This document shows positions 9,160 through 18,463 of a stretch of 54,793 nt of DNA, piece by piece (the stretch's first letter is position 1; every line of letters starts with the position of its first letter). The notes beneath the pieces are model-generated. The model saw nothing but the letters and a program-made list of their open reading frames with translations. It was not told where the DNA came from and made no database searches. This DNA comes from Neiella litorisoli (GTDB lineage Bacteria > Pseudomonadota > Gammaproteobacteria > Enterobacterales > Neiellaceae): assembly GCF_014773395.1 (NCBI RefSeq), contig NZ_JACXAF010000033.1:1-54793 (forward strand). Direction: 5' to 3'. Position numbers and translations under genes: made by a program.

Positions 9160-9978
9160 TTGCTGGCTGTGATTATACAACCCGATTGGCGCATTTTAAC
9201 TATTGGTGATGGCGACTTGTCGTTTTCTCGCTCGTTATGGCTGAATCATCAGCCGCAAGCGCTGTGCGCCACCACATACGATAGTGTTGCTGCCATTGAA
9301 GACAAATACGGCCTTGAGCATTGGCGCGCACTTGATCAGCTGCAACAGCAAGGGCTGCCCTGTCAGGTGATCAATCAGGTGGATGTCACCGAGCCAAAGA
9401 GCTGGGCGGGTATTACCCTACATCATTTTGATTTAGTGGTGTTTCAATTCCCGCTGGTGCCGGCGATTGGCTCTGCTGAGAATTATCAGCAGCTGCAACA
9501 GCACCTGAGTATCAACACCCTTAATCGGCGATTATTGCATCTTTATTTGAAACACAGCTTTGAATCATTTCTCGACCCTGCCGGTCAGCAACTCGCTTGT
9601 ATCACTTCCAAAGACGTTAAACCTTATCGAGACTGGGGGCTGGAATATGCTGTTGGTCGCCATTTGCCTGCCGAATTTATTGGCGTTTGCGATTTTCAGG
9701 CGGCCGATTTTCCCGGTTATCAGATGCGCAATGTTGACCGCTCTGGTCAGGTCAAAGAGACGGCGGCGCGCACCTTTTATTGGAGCACGCGGACGCAGCC
9801 GAAGCTGCGCCAAGCGCTGACGATGCCAGCGTATTTACAGGCTAATTATTGCCAGATGTGCCGCAGTGGCCCCTTTGCCACCGAGCAAGACTGGCAAGCC
9901 CATCGAGCCAGTAAGCGGCACCAGCAACTGCAGGCATTTGACCAGCAGTGGGACTACTATTTAAGCAATCGCAGCTAG
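9160..9978 (+). CDS. BMT5-like (DUF2431) methyltransferase with C-terminal zinc finger
   Basis: A 272-residue protein if the TTG at 9160 is used; a GTG at 9169 is equally possible and neither has a strong ribosome site. The N-terminal half has the Rossmann motif ILTIGDGDLSFS followed by ATTYDS and DLVVFQFPLV, the pattern of the DUF2431/BMT5 family, whose eukaryotic members methylate uridine in 25S rRNA. The C-terminus carries Cys231-x2-Cys234-x13-His248-x5-His254 in the context AHRASKRH, a matrin/U1-type zinc finger that binds RNA in eukaryotes. An RNA methyltransferase is the best guess; the substrate is unknown. Confidence 0.75.
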   Translation: MLAVIIQPDWRILTIGDGDLSFSRSLWLNHQPQALCATTYDSVAAIEDKYGLEHWRALDQLQQQGLPCQVINQVDVTEPKSWAGITLHHFDLVVFQFPLVPAIGSAENYQQLQQHLSINTLNRRLLHLYLKHSFESFLDPAGQQLACITSKDVKPYRDWGLEYAVGRHLPAEFIGVCDFQAADFPGYQMRNVDRSGQVKETAARTFYWSTRTQPKLRQALTMPAYLQANYCQMCRSGPFATEQDWQAHRASKRHQQLQAFDQQWDYYLSNRS

Positions 9979-10124
9979 CAGTTCACGTTTTGTCAATTTT
10001 GAACGGAAATGTTCTGGTAAAGATTGTTTTCTATCAATTGCTTTCAGCGGCGGTTTGTTAGCGTTAGCCTGCTTAAGCTATGTATTTTTATGGATTTGCT
10101 TTTTTCTACAAGGAGAGGTGGAGT

Positions 10125-11897
10125 ATGAGCTTATCAATTAAGCAGCGGCTGATTGCCTACGTCGCTATTATTTGTGGCATTCAGGCCGTTGTCGCCATTA
10201 TCGCATTTTCTAATCTGGCATTGATTGAACGCCATGTCAGAGGCATTGCCGAGCGCGACATCCCAGGCATTTCAATCCTGACACTCATCACCGAACATCA
10301 ACTTGAACAGGAAATCTTGTTTGAGCAAGGTTTTCGCTACGCGCTGGAAGCCAAACAACGCGATGACGCCGCCGCCGATTTTAAACGTGCCCGAGATGCC
10401 TTTGCTGGCTTAAACAATACCCTTCGAGGTGAATTACAGCAGGGCGAATTATTGTTCGAACAGTCGGCCATCGCGGCGAGTACGCAGGGTGAAAAAGACG
10501 AATTCAAGTCCGCTTTACAGCAGCTTCAGATGATCCATCACCACCATGACTCGTGGGCGCAGCACGTGGCGGCCGTGTTTGATTTACTGGCGCAAGGCAA
10601 CTTTCAACGAGCTGAAATTGAAGCGAAGGCGGTTGAACACGAGGCCGCCCAATTAACCGCCGAAGTGGAAGCCTTACTTCATGAAATAGAACGCTTTACT
10701 GGCCTTGCCGTGCATGCCATCGAAGATGAAGCCAGTCACTTGGAAACGATGGTGGCAGCACTGGCGGCAGTACAAATCGCCATTGCGGTGATTGTCGCTG
10801 GCTTTCTGATCCGCTTTATTGCAGGTGGTTTAGGCAGCGCTGAAACAGCCTTGACCAAGCTGTCGACGGGTGATTTTGCTACACCGGTAGCAGCCAATTA
10901 CGCCGGCGAGATTGGCACCTTGCTGCGTCATATGGAGCAGACGCGTGCGAAAGTAGCTGATTTGCTGCGGCAGGTCGCCAGCTCCACCGATGAAGTCAGT
11001 GGTGCGTCAGCGGCGCTGGCCTGCTCCAATGTGTCGGTGCAGGAAAATGTACAGCACCAAACCGATCAGACCGAGCAGGTCGCGGTCGCCATTAATGAAA
11101 TGGCGGCAACGGCCTCCGCGATCGCAGAAAATTCCTCCATGACCCATCACTCTGCTGAGCAAGCGGCCAGTCAATCCAACGAATCTCAGCGCATCAATGA
11201 GCAGGCTAACGAATACACCCGTCAGCTTATTATCAGCTTGAGCCAAACGGGGGATGCGCTGACCGAACTGGACCAAAACACAGGCACCATTGCCTCGGTG
11301 CTTGATGTTATTAAAAGCATTGCCGAGCAAACCAACTTGTTAGCGTTGAATGCTGCCATTGAAGCCGCCCGAGCAGGCGAACAAGGCCGAGGGTTTGCCG
11401 TAGTTGCTGATGAAGTTCGCCACTTAGCACAGCGCACTCAGGAATCCACCGCCGAGATTGAAACCATGATTGAGAAGTTCAAGCAGGGCTCCTTGCAAGC
11501 GGTGACCAGCATGAACCAAAGTCAGCAGCTGGGCGAGCAAACCATTACCGCATCGGAGCAAGCGTCTGAGCTGATGATTGAAGTCAATCGCCTGATCACC
11601 AGCCTCAACGACATGAACTTGCAAGTGGCCAGCGCTGCCGAGCAGCAAAGCTCGGTGGTTGAAGAGTTAGGCCAGAATATCGAAGCAGTGAAGGTTTCCG
11701 CCGAGCGTAATTCAGCCGAGGTGAGCGCAGTAGCCGCAACCAGTGAAGAGCTCAGCACCACGGCCAATAATCTCAAGATGCTGGTACAGCAATTTAAACT
11801 AGACCAAGGAAAATCGGGCCATGCCCAGAGTGCCGATGCAGTGAAAATTGGCGCTGAGTTTACGCAGCAGAATCAGAACTTGTATCAGTCGGTATAG
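10125..11897 (+). CDS. Methyl-accepting chemotaxis protein
   Basis: The ATG at 10125 follows AAGGAG and gives a 590-residue receptor; the longer frame from 10080 is unsupported. Membrane helix 1 is at about 11-32, a helical periplasmic domain of about 175 residues follows, helix 2 is at about 210-230, then HAMP and the signalling rod. The tip [19 protein letters not shown] is intact. The periplasmic part is rich in Gln, Glu and His ([20 protein letters not shown]) and resembles a four-helix-bundle sensor; the ligand is not predictable. It is a single-gene unit with no chemotaxis gene nearby. Confidence 0.88.
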   Translation: MSLSIKQRLIAYVAIICGIQAVVAIIAFSNLALIERHVRGIAERDIPGISILTLITEHQLEQEILFEQGFRYALEAKQRDDAAADFKRARDAFAGLNNTLRGELQQGELLFEQSAIAASTQGEKDEFKSALQQLQMIHHHHDSWAQHVAAVFDLLAQGNFQRAEIEAKAVEHEAAQLTAEVEALLHEIERFTGLAVHAIEDEASHLETMVAALAAVQIAIAVIVAGFLIRFIAGGLGSAETALTKLSTGDFATPVAANYAGEIGTLLRHMEQTRAKVADLLRQVASSTDEVSGASAALACSNVSVQENVQHQTDQTEQVAVAINEMAATASAIAENSSMTHHSAEQAASQSNESQRINEQANEYTRQLIISLSQTGDALTELDQNTGTIASVLDVIKSIAEQTNLLALNAAIEAARAGEQGRGFAVVADEVRHLAQRTQESTAEIETMIEKFKQGSLQAVTSMNQSQQLGEQTITASEQASELMIEVNRLITSLNDMNLQVASAAEQQSSVVEELGQNIEAVKVSAERNSAEVSAVAATSEELSTTANNLKMLVQQFKLDQGKSGHAQSADAVKIGAEFTQQNQNLYQSV

Positions 11898-12137
11898 TTA
11901 ACTTCAGTTGCCAGTAATACTGCTGATACTTCAATGGTCTAGCCATCGATTGAAAATGTTAGCTTGTATTAGGGTTATGTGTTTAGATGCTGCCCCGTGA
12001 AGTTTAATTCTCACTTTCTGAGCCAAGGATAGGTAAGAAAGTTGCATTCTCGAATGCCTGCCTCCTATGTCTTGCTTCAGCTGCTTGAAATGAGCATCAG
12101 TGATATCAACTCCAGAACTAGATAAGGAAATCTCACT

Positions 12138-12665
12138 ATGAAATTTATTGCAGTGGCGACGCTAACAAGCGTTCTGCTTACTCCCGCTTTTGCGCTAGCA
12201 AACGAAGAAACCACTTCTAACTCGAATTTTTATGCAGGCGCCAACATCAGCGCGATTACTCTTGATCTTGGGCCAAGTGATGTCGACTTTGGTGTGGCTG
12301 GTGTGTCATTGGGTTATCAATTCAACGACTATTTCGCTGTTGAGGGCCGCTTAGGTACAGGCTTTTCTGATGATGATATTGAGCAGTTTGAGCTTTCTGT
12401 AAATCATCAATATGGTGCGTATTTAAAAGCTGCTTATCCATTTGATAATGTTGTTCCGTATTTGATCGTCGGTTACACCGAAGTTGAGTTAGAAGCAGAA
12501 TTCGAAAAAATGTCGGCCACTGATACTGAACAAGATACGTCCTACGGTGTGGGGGTTGCTGGCAACTTTGACGGCTGGAATATGTACATCGATTACATGA
12601 ATTATATTGACAAAAATTCGGTCGAATACTCGGGCTGGACAGTGGGTTTTAACGTCACATTTTGA
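12138..12665 (+). CDS. Outer-membrane beta-barrel protein
   Basis: A 175-residue protein with a clear signal peptide cut after ALA (about residue 21), alternating hydrophobic strands and a C-terminal Phe (FNVTF), the usual signal for barrel insertion. The strand pattern YAGANISAITL, GVSLGYQFNDYFAVEGRLG, YLIVGYTEVELE is that of the small OmpA-like or porin-like barrels. AAGGAA before the ATG is a good ribosome site. The gene is rich in acidic residues, as expected of a marine surface protein. Function within the outer membrane is unknown. Confidence 0.82.
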   Translation: MKFIAVATLTSVLLTPAFALANEETTSNSNFYAGANISAITLDLGPSDVDFGVAGVSLGYQFNDYFAVEGRLGTGFSDDDIEQFELSVNHQYGAYLKAAYPFDNVVPYLIVGYTEVELEAEFEKMSATDTEQDTSYGVGVAGNFDGWNMYIDYMNYIDKNSVEYSGWTVGFNVTF

Positions 12666-12710
12666 GTTAGTTTAGATAGCTCCATTCAAACTATTAGCTA
12701 GTTTGGTAGA

Positions 12711-12740
12711 AAAAAACGCTCGGCTTGTGCCGAGCGTTTT
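12711..12740. terminator. Bidirectional terminator between barrel protein and GH5 genes
   Basis: A 12-bp perfect stem AAAACGCTCGGC/GCCGAGCGTTTT with TTGT loop (713-740), flanked by A and T runs, lies between two convergent genes and should work on both strands. Confidence 0.88.
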
Positions 12741-12770
12741 GCTATCTGGTGATTCAAGAATGCACAGACC

Positions 12771-13937
12771 CTAGTTGCTTGGGATAAGAATATCCATCAG
12801 TTCGGGCATCGGTTTTAAATCTTCATCAACCAGTGGAAAGTCGTTTTTGTAATTCCAGTGGGCCCAGGCAATGTCATGCTCGTCGAAGATGCTGATCATA
12901 TCGCGATACCACTGTTGCCGAAGCGCTAGTTCAGTGGTTGGAAATGCACCAAATTCACCGCAATAGAGTTTCAACCCTGCTTTGTTGGCTACTTCTACCG
13001 CCTGAGCGATGTGGTTGAACATGATGTCTCGGTCGAACTCGCCATTAGAGCCGCGCAGCTGATCGGCGAGTTGCGTTGGCAATGCTGCTAAATCGTCATC
13101 GGCAATGGTCTGGCCTGGGTAATGTACTGGGCCGTGGTAATCCTTGGTGAAGGTCCACGGCGACTCGTAATGGGTGAAGTTAAACGGTGTGTAGTAATGA
13201 AAGCTAAGAATAATATTGGGGTCGTTTTTGGGGATTTGCAGCGCGGCAAAGGTCTCCACTTGCTGCCAACGATTTGAGCCCATGATGATGGAGCGATTTG
13301 GCTCTAGCTTGCGAATTTCGGCAACCACCCAATTAATCAATTTGTTCCAGTCTTCATTATTATCGGCAACCGCCTCATTCAACGGTTCGTAGGCAACCCG
13401 ATCAATCGGGTATTGCTTGAGCTCTGCCGATAGCGCTTGCCATGATTTAATAAATTGCTGTTGCGCCGCTTGGTCGGTCCAAATCTTTTGTGAGTCTGGC
13501 CGGTTAAAGTGGTGAGCTCGCAACACATGCAAATCAACAATGACGTTGAGGTTGTGCTTCAGCCCCCATTGAACACCGTTGTGCAGCAACTCAAATGCTT
13601 GCTCGTCGCGATTACCTTGCTCATCCCACAAATGTTCTTCGTCGACCGGCAGCCGGACATGGTCAAAGCCCATCTCGGCAATGAGTTTAAAATCATGCTC
13701 TTGCATGTATTGTTGCCGCTCAACGCCGCGCTTGTCCGATTGCGAAATCCAGTGACTGGCATTGACGCCTCGGTCAAGGGTGAAATTGTTGGCGGTATAC
13801 TCAGACACTGCTGGCTGGCTACTGCTAGGAGTAGAGTCAGAACAGCCGCTCAGTAAACCCAAACAGGCGAGCGACATGATGGCCAAACAGCGCACAGCAG
13901 TTGAATAACCGATAGTTAAGGAACAGATAGTGGGCAT
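12771..13937 (-). CDS. Glycoside hydrolase family 5 lipoprotein (cellulase-like)
   Basis: A 388-residue GH5-type enzyme. The N-terminus has a lipobox LLSG-Cys32, so it should be anchored in the envelope. The acid/base Glu188 lies in YEPLNEA and the nucleophile Glu328 in YCGEFGA, the two GH5 signature positions. Other conserved pieces are FDHVRLPVD and the active-site HYY. The likely reaction is endo-cleavage of a beta-linked glucan or mannan; the exact polymer cannot be told. The ATG at 13937 has AAAGGA upstream. A LacI-type operator lies just before it, which fits sugar-induced expression. Confidence 0.87.
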   Translation of the reverse strand: MPTICSLTIGYSTAVRCLAIMSLACLGLLSGCSDSTPSSSQPAVSEYTANNFTLDRGVNASHWISQSDKRGVERQQYMQEHDFKLIAEMGFDHVRLPVDEEHLWDEQGNRDEQAFELLHNGVQWGLKHNLNVIVDLHVLRAHHFNRPDSQKIWTDQAAQQQFIKSWQALSAELKQYPIDRVAYEPLNEAVADNNEDWNKLINWVVAEIRKLEPNRSIIMGSNRWQQVETFAALQIPKNDPNIILSFHYYTPFNFTHYESPWTFTKDYHGPVHYPGQTIADDDLAALPTQLADQLRGSNGEFDRDIMFNHIAQAVEVANKAGLKLYCGEFGAFPTTELALRQQWYRDMISIFDEHDIAWAHWNYKNDFPLVDEDLKPMPELMDILIPSN

Positions 13938-13962
13938 ATCTCAAAGTCCTTTGTTGAAAGAT

Positions 13963-13976
13963 TGAAAGCGTTTGCA
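13963..13976. promoter_or_regulatory. LacI-family operator upstream of the GH5 gene
   Basis: TGAAAGCGTTTGCA matches the palindromic LacI/GalR-family consensus TGnAAnCGnTTnCA at all fixed positions. It is 26 bp before the GH5 start codon, where bound repressor would block transcription. Confidence 0.65.
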
Positions 13977-14041
13977 TTTTGGCGCTAACGACGCTGATTT
14001 GATACCCACAGCCGGCTCAAATGTGAAGCGGTTAACAATTA

Positions 14042-14060
14042 TATTGTCAATGTGACAATA
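14042..14060. promoter_or_regulatory. Perfect palindrome in the divergent GH5/DUF748 promoter region
   Basis: TATTGTCAATGTGACAATA has two 8-bp arms around a 3-bp centre. Another TGACAAT half-site occurs at 14088-14094, inside the -35 box of the DUF748 promoter. This looks like a binding site for an unidentified dimeric regulator. Confidence 0.5.
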
Positions 14061-14086
14061 AGGCTGGCAAGGCCGTTGTTGCCATT

Positions 14087-14115
14087 TTGACAATTCATTC
14101 GCGCATTCATTGTTA
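14087..14115 (+). promoter_or_regulatory. Probable sigma-70 promoter of the DUF748 gene
   Basis: TTGACA (14087-14092), a 17-bp spacer and TTGTTA (14110-14115) lie 60 bp before the start codon. Confidence 0.5.
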
Positions 14116-14174
14116 AGCCATGTAGACTTTAAGCTAAGCAATTTATGGCCATATCACACGCATAAGGAATCGCG

Positions 14175-16601
14175 ATGAACCGACTCAAGAAAGCCTTTTT
14201 GATCATTGCTGGCTGCTACTTGCTACTGTGGAGTTTGACTTGGTTGGTCTCACCTGCGGTGACGCGACTGCTGCTAGCGGATTTGCTGGCTCCTCACAAA
14301 ATTGAGTTGGACAACAACAGTACCGTGCGGCTCAATCTGTTGAGTTCCTGCGTTACCATTGAAGGGTTAATTTGGCGCAAAGATCAGCAATTGGCGTTCG
14401 AGCTGGATTCGCTGGAGGCGTGCTACAGCTTGCACCGCTTGGTGTTCAGTGAAGCCAGATTAAGGCGTCTGACGCTCACCGGCTTAACTACTGAAGTGCT
14501 GCTCAAAGACAATACATTCTCCATTGCCGGTGTCGAGTTAGGTTCATCATCAGAGCAAGCTCCAGCAGATGCCAGCGAGCAAACAGCGCAGCCAGCGCCA
14601 AATCCCCAAGGGCGGCGTTTTGGCCTCGCGGTCGCCGCACCAGAAGTGGTTCTTAATGACATTCATATTGATTTGCAGCACCACGACCAATCCCACGATG
14701 TCCATATTGAACAGCTGCAAATTGTCCGCAGTACCTATCAAGACGAAGTGCTGCAAAGTGAGCTCGAACTGCTGTTGACTCTGAACGATGCGCGACTCGA
14801 CTTCGCTGCTGCGGTGGTATATGAGCCGCTGCAATCAACCGGCACCTTCTCCATTCAATTAGCCGACTTCAATCCTGCGCCCTATCAGTATTTATTGCCG
14901 GAAAACCTGGGGCAGTTATCGGCGTTAGTCGATATTGATTTGAATCTTGATGTGACCCGCAAGGGCGATATTTTTGAGATTAACAGCGACAGCAGTGCCA
15001 TCACGGTGGCACAGGCAAACTACGCCGACGATGAAATGGAAGCGGATCTCGCCCGTTTGTTGCTGGAGCTAAACGAGCTATCGACCACTTTATCCATTGA
15101 TGCGGCGACCGAGCTGCAAGTTGCTTCTGGGTTTGATTTGAGCCTCAACGGAGTCGAGCTGGCGTTAACCGACGGCTCCGGTCAATTGCTCAGCCTGAAC
15201 GAGTTAGCTCTTGAGCAAAGTACGCTGTCATTGGTTGGCGAAAAGCTTTTTGTTGAGCTTCCTGAGTTGACGCTGGCGGAATTAACCGCTTCAACTCGCC
15301 AGCTTGATGAGCAAAACCAACTTGCGCCTTTGTTAAAGCTCGATGCGTTAACGGTATCGGGTACCCAACTGACTGAGTCGGCAGTGGCGATTGATGAGGT
15401 CGGGATTGGTGAAATTTTGGTTCAGGCCAAGCGCGATGAGCAAGGACAGTTGCTCTCGTTGGTGTTGCCGCAGCAGCCAACGAGCGAAGCGGAGGAGCAA
15501 GAAACGCAGACAATGGAGTCGTCCGCTACGGAAGCCAATGGCGAGCCGGTTGCAGCCGAACCCAGTCAAGCTTTTGCGTTCTCTCTGGGTAAGCTCAGCC
15601 TTGATACACCAGCGCAAATTCAGTTTAACGATGCCAGTATCAAGCCGGTACTGGCGAAGACGTTATTCATCGAACAACTTAATGTCACTGGGGTGAATAC
15701 GGCCAAACCTGAGCAGAAAACCGATGTGCAACTAAAGCTCAAGGATGATGACTATTTTAGCTACCAATTGAGCGCCCAAGTCGCGCTATTTGGCGACAAG
15801 CTTGATGCCACTTTTGACACCAAAGCCACTGAGTTTCCACTGAATGAAATCTCGCCCTATGTTCGCTCGCAATTGGGCTTTGATATTTTAGCGGGTCAGC
15901 TTGATGTCGCGGCAGCTGGCGCCATTGAACAAAATATGCTGGATACCGAGTTGGTCGCAATGCTGCGCGGCGCAAGCTTTGATTCCGGCGATGGCGATAC
16001 CAATAAGGATGAATCCAGTTCGATTGGCTCAGCGGTATCGTTGGATATGGCGCTTGGGATGCTCAAGGACGATGATGGCAATATTGAGCTGACGATTCCG
16101 GTGACTGGCGATGTCGCAGCACCAGATTTTGGCATGCAGTATGTGTTTGGGCTTGTGGTGCAGCGGGCGGTTATGAGTCAAGCCCAGAACTTTTTGTTGT
16201 TCGCTTTTGCCCCATACGCCCATGTCATTAAGGTGGGGATGGTGGCCGGCTCGATGGCATTGGAGGTCAGTTTTGAGGATTTACCTTACGCGCCGAAACA
16301 AATTGAGCCTGCGGAGCCACAAGCCAGTTTTATTGAGCAGTTCCATGCGTTGATGAGCGAAAAAGAATCGCTGCAAGTGAAAGTCTGCGGTGTTGCCAGC
16401 GGCAGTGAATTAGGGCTGGCAGCTGATAGTAAGGTCACTGACTCGCAGCGCGAACAACTACTCAAATTGGCTGAGCAGCGCGCTGCGGGATTCAAAAAAG
16501 CAGTGGTGAAAAAAGGTGTTGAATCGTCTCGACTACTGTTGTGCGTGCCGAGCTATGAACTCAAGACTGATGCCAAACCAAGATTAAAGCTATCGGTATG
16601 A
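14175..16601 (+). CDS. DUF748 domain protein (AsmA-like envelope protein)
   Basis: An 808-residue protein with a single N-terminal membrane helix (about 7-28) and a long periplasmic region with repeating beta segments, as in the DUF748 family, which is related to AsmA-type envelope proteins. Low-complexity acidic linkers rich in Glu, Gln and Ala occur near residues 115-145 and 435-460. The conserved C-terminal block DFGMQYVFGLVVQRAVMSQA then FAPYAHVIKVG is a family hallmark. AAGGAATC before the ATG is the ribosome site. A role in lipid or envelope maintenance is inferred from the family. The stop is 5 bp from the convergent kinase gene. Confidence 0.82.
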   Translation: MNRLKKAFLIIAGCYLLLWSLTWLVSPAVTRLLLADLLAPHKIELDNNSTVRLNLLSSCVTIEGLIWRKDQQLAFELDSLEACYSLHRLVFSEARLRRLTLTGLTTEVLLKDNTFSIAGVELGSSSEQAPADASEQTAQPAPNPQGRRFGLAVAAPEVVLNDIHIDLQHHDQSHDVHIEQLQIVRSTYQDEVLQSELELLLTLNDARLDFAAAVVYEPLQSTGTFSIQLADFNPAPYQYLLPENLGQLSALVDIDLNLDVTRKGDIFEINSDSSAITVAQANYADDEMEADLARLLLELNELSTTLSIDAATELQVASGFDLSLNGVELALTDGSGQLLSLNELALEQSTLSLVGEKLFVELPELTLAELTASTRQLDEQNQLAPLLKLDALTVSGTQLTESAVAIDEVGIGEILVQAKRDEQGQLLSLVLPQQPTSEAEEQETQTMESSATEANGEPVAAEPSQAFAFSLGKLSLDTPAQIQFNDASIKPVLAKTLFIEQLNVTGVNTAKPEQKTDVQLKLKDDDYFSYQLSAQVALFGDKLDATFDTKATEFPLNEISPYVRSQLGFDILAGQLDVAAAGAIEQNMLDTELVAMLRGASFDSGDGDTNKDESSSIGSAVSLDMALGMLKDDDGNIELTIPVTGDVAAPDFGMQYVFGLVVQRAVMSQAQNFLLFAFAPYAHVIKVGMVAGSMALEVSFEDLPYAPKQIEPAEPQASFIEQFHALMSEKESLQVKVCGVASGSELGLAADSKVTDSQREQLLKLAEQRAAGFKKAVVKKGVESSRLLLCVPSYELKTDAKPRLKLSV

Positions 16602-16606
16602 GTTAG

Positions 16607-18322
16607 CTAAATAAAATCCTTGGCCAGCAACGCCAAACAAGCCAACGCCAGAATGCCACTGAGTGATTTCCAGAAGAATACCGGGTCACGCTCGATTAAT
16701 GGCGCTGCTTCGTGGCGGTCGAGCAATTGTGGGTTTGGTTTATTCAAATCTTCAAGGAATTCAGAAAACGAGTCGGGACGGTTGTCGGCCACTGGTGAAC
16801 AAGCGCGCTCTAACGCTAAATCAATCCAGTTGGGCAAATCGGAGCGCACGGTTCGCATCGGCCGGTAGCGCCAAACACTAATATCATCGGGAATTTGGTA
16901 GCGGCTGGCGCCGGTTTTATAGGGTAATTGGCCGGCCAGCATTTCGTACATCACGACGGCTAACGAGAATAAATCGGCCTTAAACGTCGCGGTTTGATTT
17001 AGCAGATATTCGGGGGCAATGTAATCGGCAGAGCCTTGCGGTGTGGCATTCTTTTCATGGCCAAAATGCTCTTCTAATCCCGCCGCCTGTACCGTGCCAA
17101 AATCAATGAGTTTCACGTGGCCGTGAATGTCGATAATAATATTTTCTGGCTTAATATCGCGATGAATCATGTCGTTACGCTGTAATGCGCGCAGTGCTTT
17201 GACGGTTTCTCGAATAATATCGCGCACTTGGTTGAGTGATGGCCGTGGGTTATCGACCATCCATTGCCGTAAGTTCTGGCCCGGCAAATATTCACACAAG
17301 TGATAGGCAAATTTGCTGCCCTCTGGGCGAGCGTGCATCCGCATAATATTGGAGTGGTCGAGCGATTTGCCGATCCACTCTTCTTTGATAAAGCCTTCGA
17401 GATAACTCAGATCGTCATCAAAGTGAGCCGATGGTGCTTTTAGCGCAAACTGCTCGCCAGCGCTATTTTCAACCACATAAACATGGCTGCGGGTGCCGCT
17501 AAACAACACATGACGAATGGTTAACCCATCAATCTTCTGGCCGGGCTTCATCACTGGCGGAATGGCCAGCTCCATGGCTAATTTTTTGGCTTCGCTGAGG
17601 CCTGCTTCGGGCAGATCATCGACTCGTACCAATAGTGCTGAAATGTTGTCATCGGACCCTGCTTGCAACGCCTGACGGCACAAGGTTTCGCTCAGTTGCT
17701 CTAAGTCGCAATGGCGGGCATTGGATAGCTGATCGATCAGGTTCTGGTCGGAAGTGTGGTGATACAGGCCATCGGTGGCGAGTATATAAACATCGCCTTC
17801 TTGCATCTCAAATTGCTTGGTATCGAGCTCTAAGTGAGAGTCGATTCCCAAAGCGCGAGACAAGGATTCGGAGCCACCAAAAGGCGCGAGGTGATCGCGT
17901 GTTAGACAGCGAATCTTGCCATCTCGCAATCTTAGCAGGCGGCTGTCACCGACATGGAAAAACCAAGCTTGGCGACCCTTGCCGACGAATGCGGTAAAAG
18001 TGCAGACATAAGCTTGCGAACGTTCATTACGCTGGTTGTGGCTGAAAAACCAATGGTTCAGTGGCGAGATCACCGAGGCGGCTGATTTAGCCACGCTCCA
18101 CGCTGATTTGGTGGCGTAATAATCCTGAATAAACTGGGTGACTGCGGTTTGCGCCGCCACTTGCGATTGTTCGCTGACACTGACGCCGTCGGCAATCGCA
18201 GCGACCACGCCTTTACGATTGACTAAATGCGATGGCGGTACTTTGGCGGCAAAGGCATCTTGGTTGATGTCTTTATTACCCGCACAGGAGTAGCCACCTA
18301 GGGTCAGTTTCATTTGTTTCAT
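16607..18322 (-). CDS. Bifunctional PP2C phosphatase / Ser-Thr protein kinase
   Basis: A 571-residue fusion from the ATG at 18322; a second ATG at 18313 is also possible and neither has a strong ribosome site. Residues 8-235 are a PP2C phosphatase with the metal Asp in NKDINQD, IADGVS, LATDGLY and GSDDN. Residues 263-535 are a Hanks-type kinase with the ATP Lys in FALK, the catalytic HRDIKPEN and IDFG, and substrate loop GSADYIAPE. A C-terminal membrane helix (about 550-567) anchors it. Both active sites look intact. It is the last gene of the nitrate assimilation run; similar fusions sit beside nas/nir genes in Pseudomonas and some marine relatives. Confidence 0.9.
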   Translation of the reverse strand: MKQMKLTLGGYSCAGNKDINQDAFAAKVPPSHLVNRKGVVAAIADGVSVSEQSQVAAQTAVTQFIQDYYATKSAWSVAKSAASVISPLNHWFFSHNQRNERSQAYVCTFTAFVGKGRQAWFFHVGDSRLLRLRDGKIRCLTRDHLAPFGGSESLSRALGIDSHLELDTKQFEMQEGDVYILATDGLYHHTSDQNLIDQLSNARHCDLEQLSETLCRQALQAGSDDNISALLVRVDDLPEAGLSEAKKLAMELAIPPVMKPGQKIDGLTIRHVLFSGTRSHVYVVENSAGEQFALKAPSAHFDDDLSYLEGFIKEEWIGKSLDHSNIMRMHARPEGSKFAYHLCEYLPGQNLRQWMVDNPRPSLNQVRDIIRETVKALRALQRNDMIHRDIKPENIIIDIHGHVKLIDFGTVQAAGLEEHFGHEKNATPQGSADYIAPEYLLNQTATFKADLFSLAVVMYEMLAGQLPYKTGASRYQIPDDISVWRYRPMRTVRSDLPNWIDLALERACSPVADNRPDSFSEFLEDLNKPNPQLLDRHEAAPLIERDPVFFWKSLSGILALACLALLAKDFI

Positions 18323-18373
18323 CAGCAATTACGCTATATGCGACAGGGTATCTTTACCCTTAATAGTAAGAAG

Positions 18374-18395
18374 AAACGGGCCCGAAGGCCCGTGG
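18374..18395 (-). terminator. Hairpin between narK and the kinase gene
   Basis: On the minus strand ACGGGCC-TTCG-GGCCCGT (376-393) is followed by TTTCTTCTT. A UUCG-type loop with a short pyrimidine tract suggests a partial terminator that lowers kinase expression relative to narK. Confidence 0.65.
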
Positions 18396-18463
18396 AATTT
18401 AGTTATTTTTTTGTTTTTTACGTAGGGTATTCAAGTTGTTAGGCGCTCTCCAGCACTCTTGTT

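Noticed and set aside
9067-9180. N-terminal extension of YaeQ to 9180
   Set aside because: The ATG at 9066 gives the exact family length and start; the extension overlaps the divergent gene.
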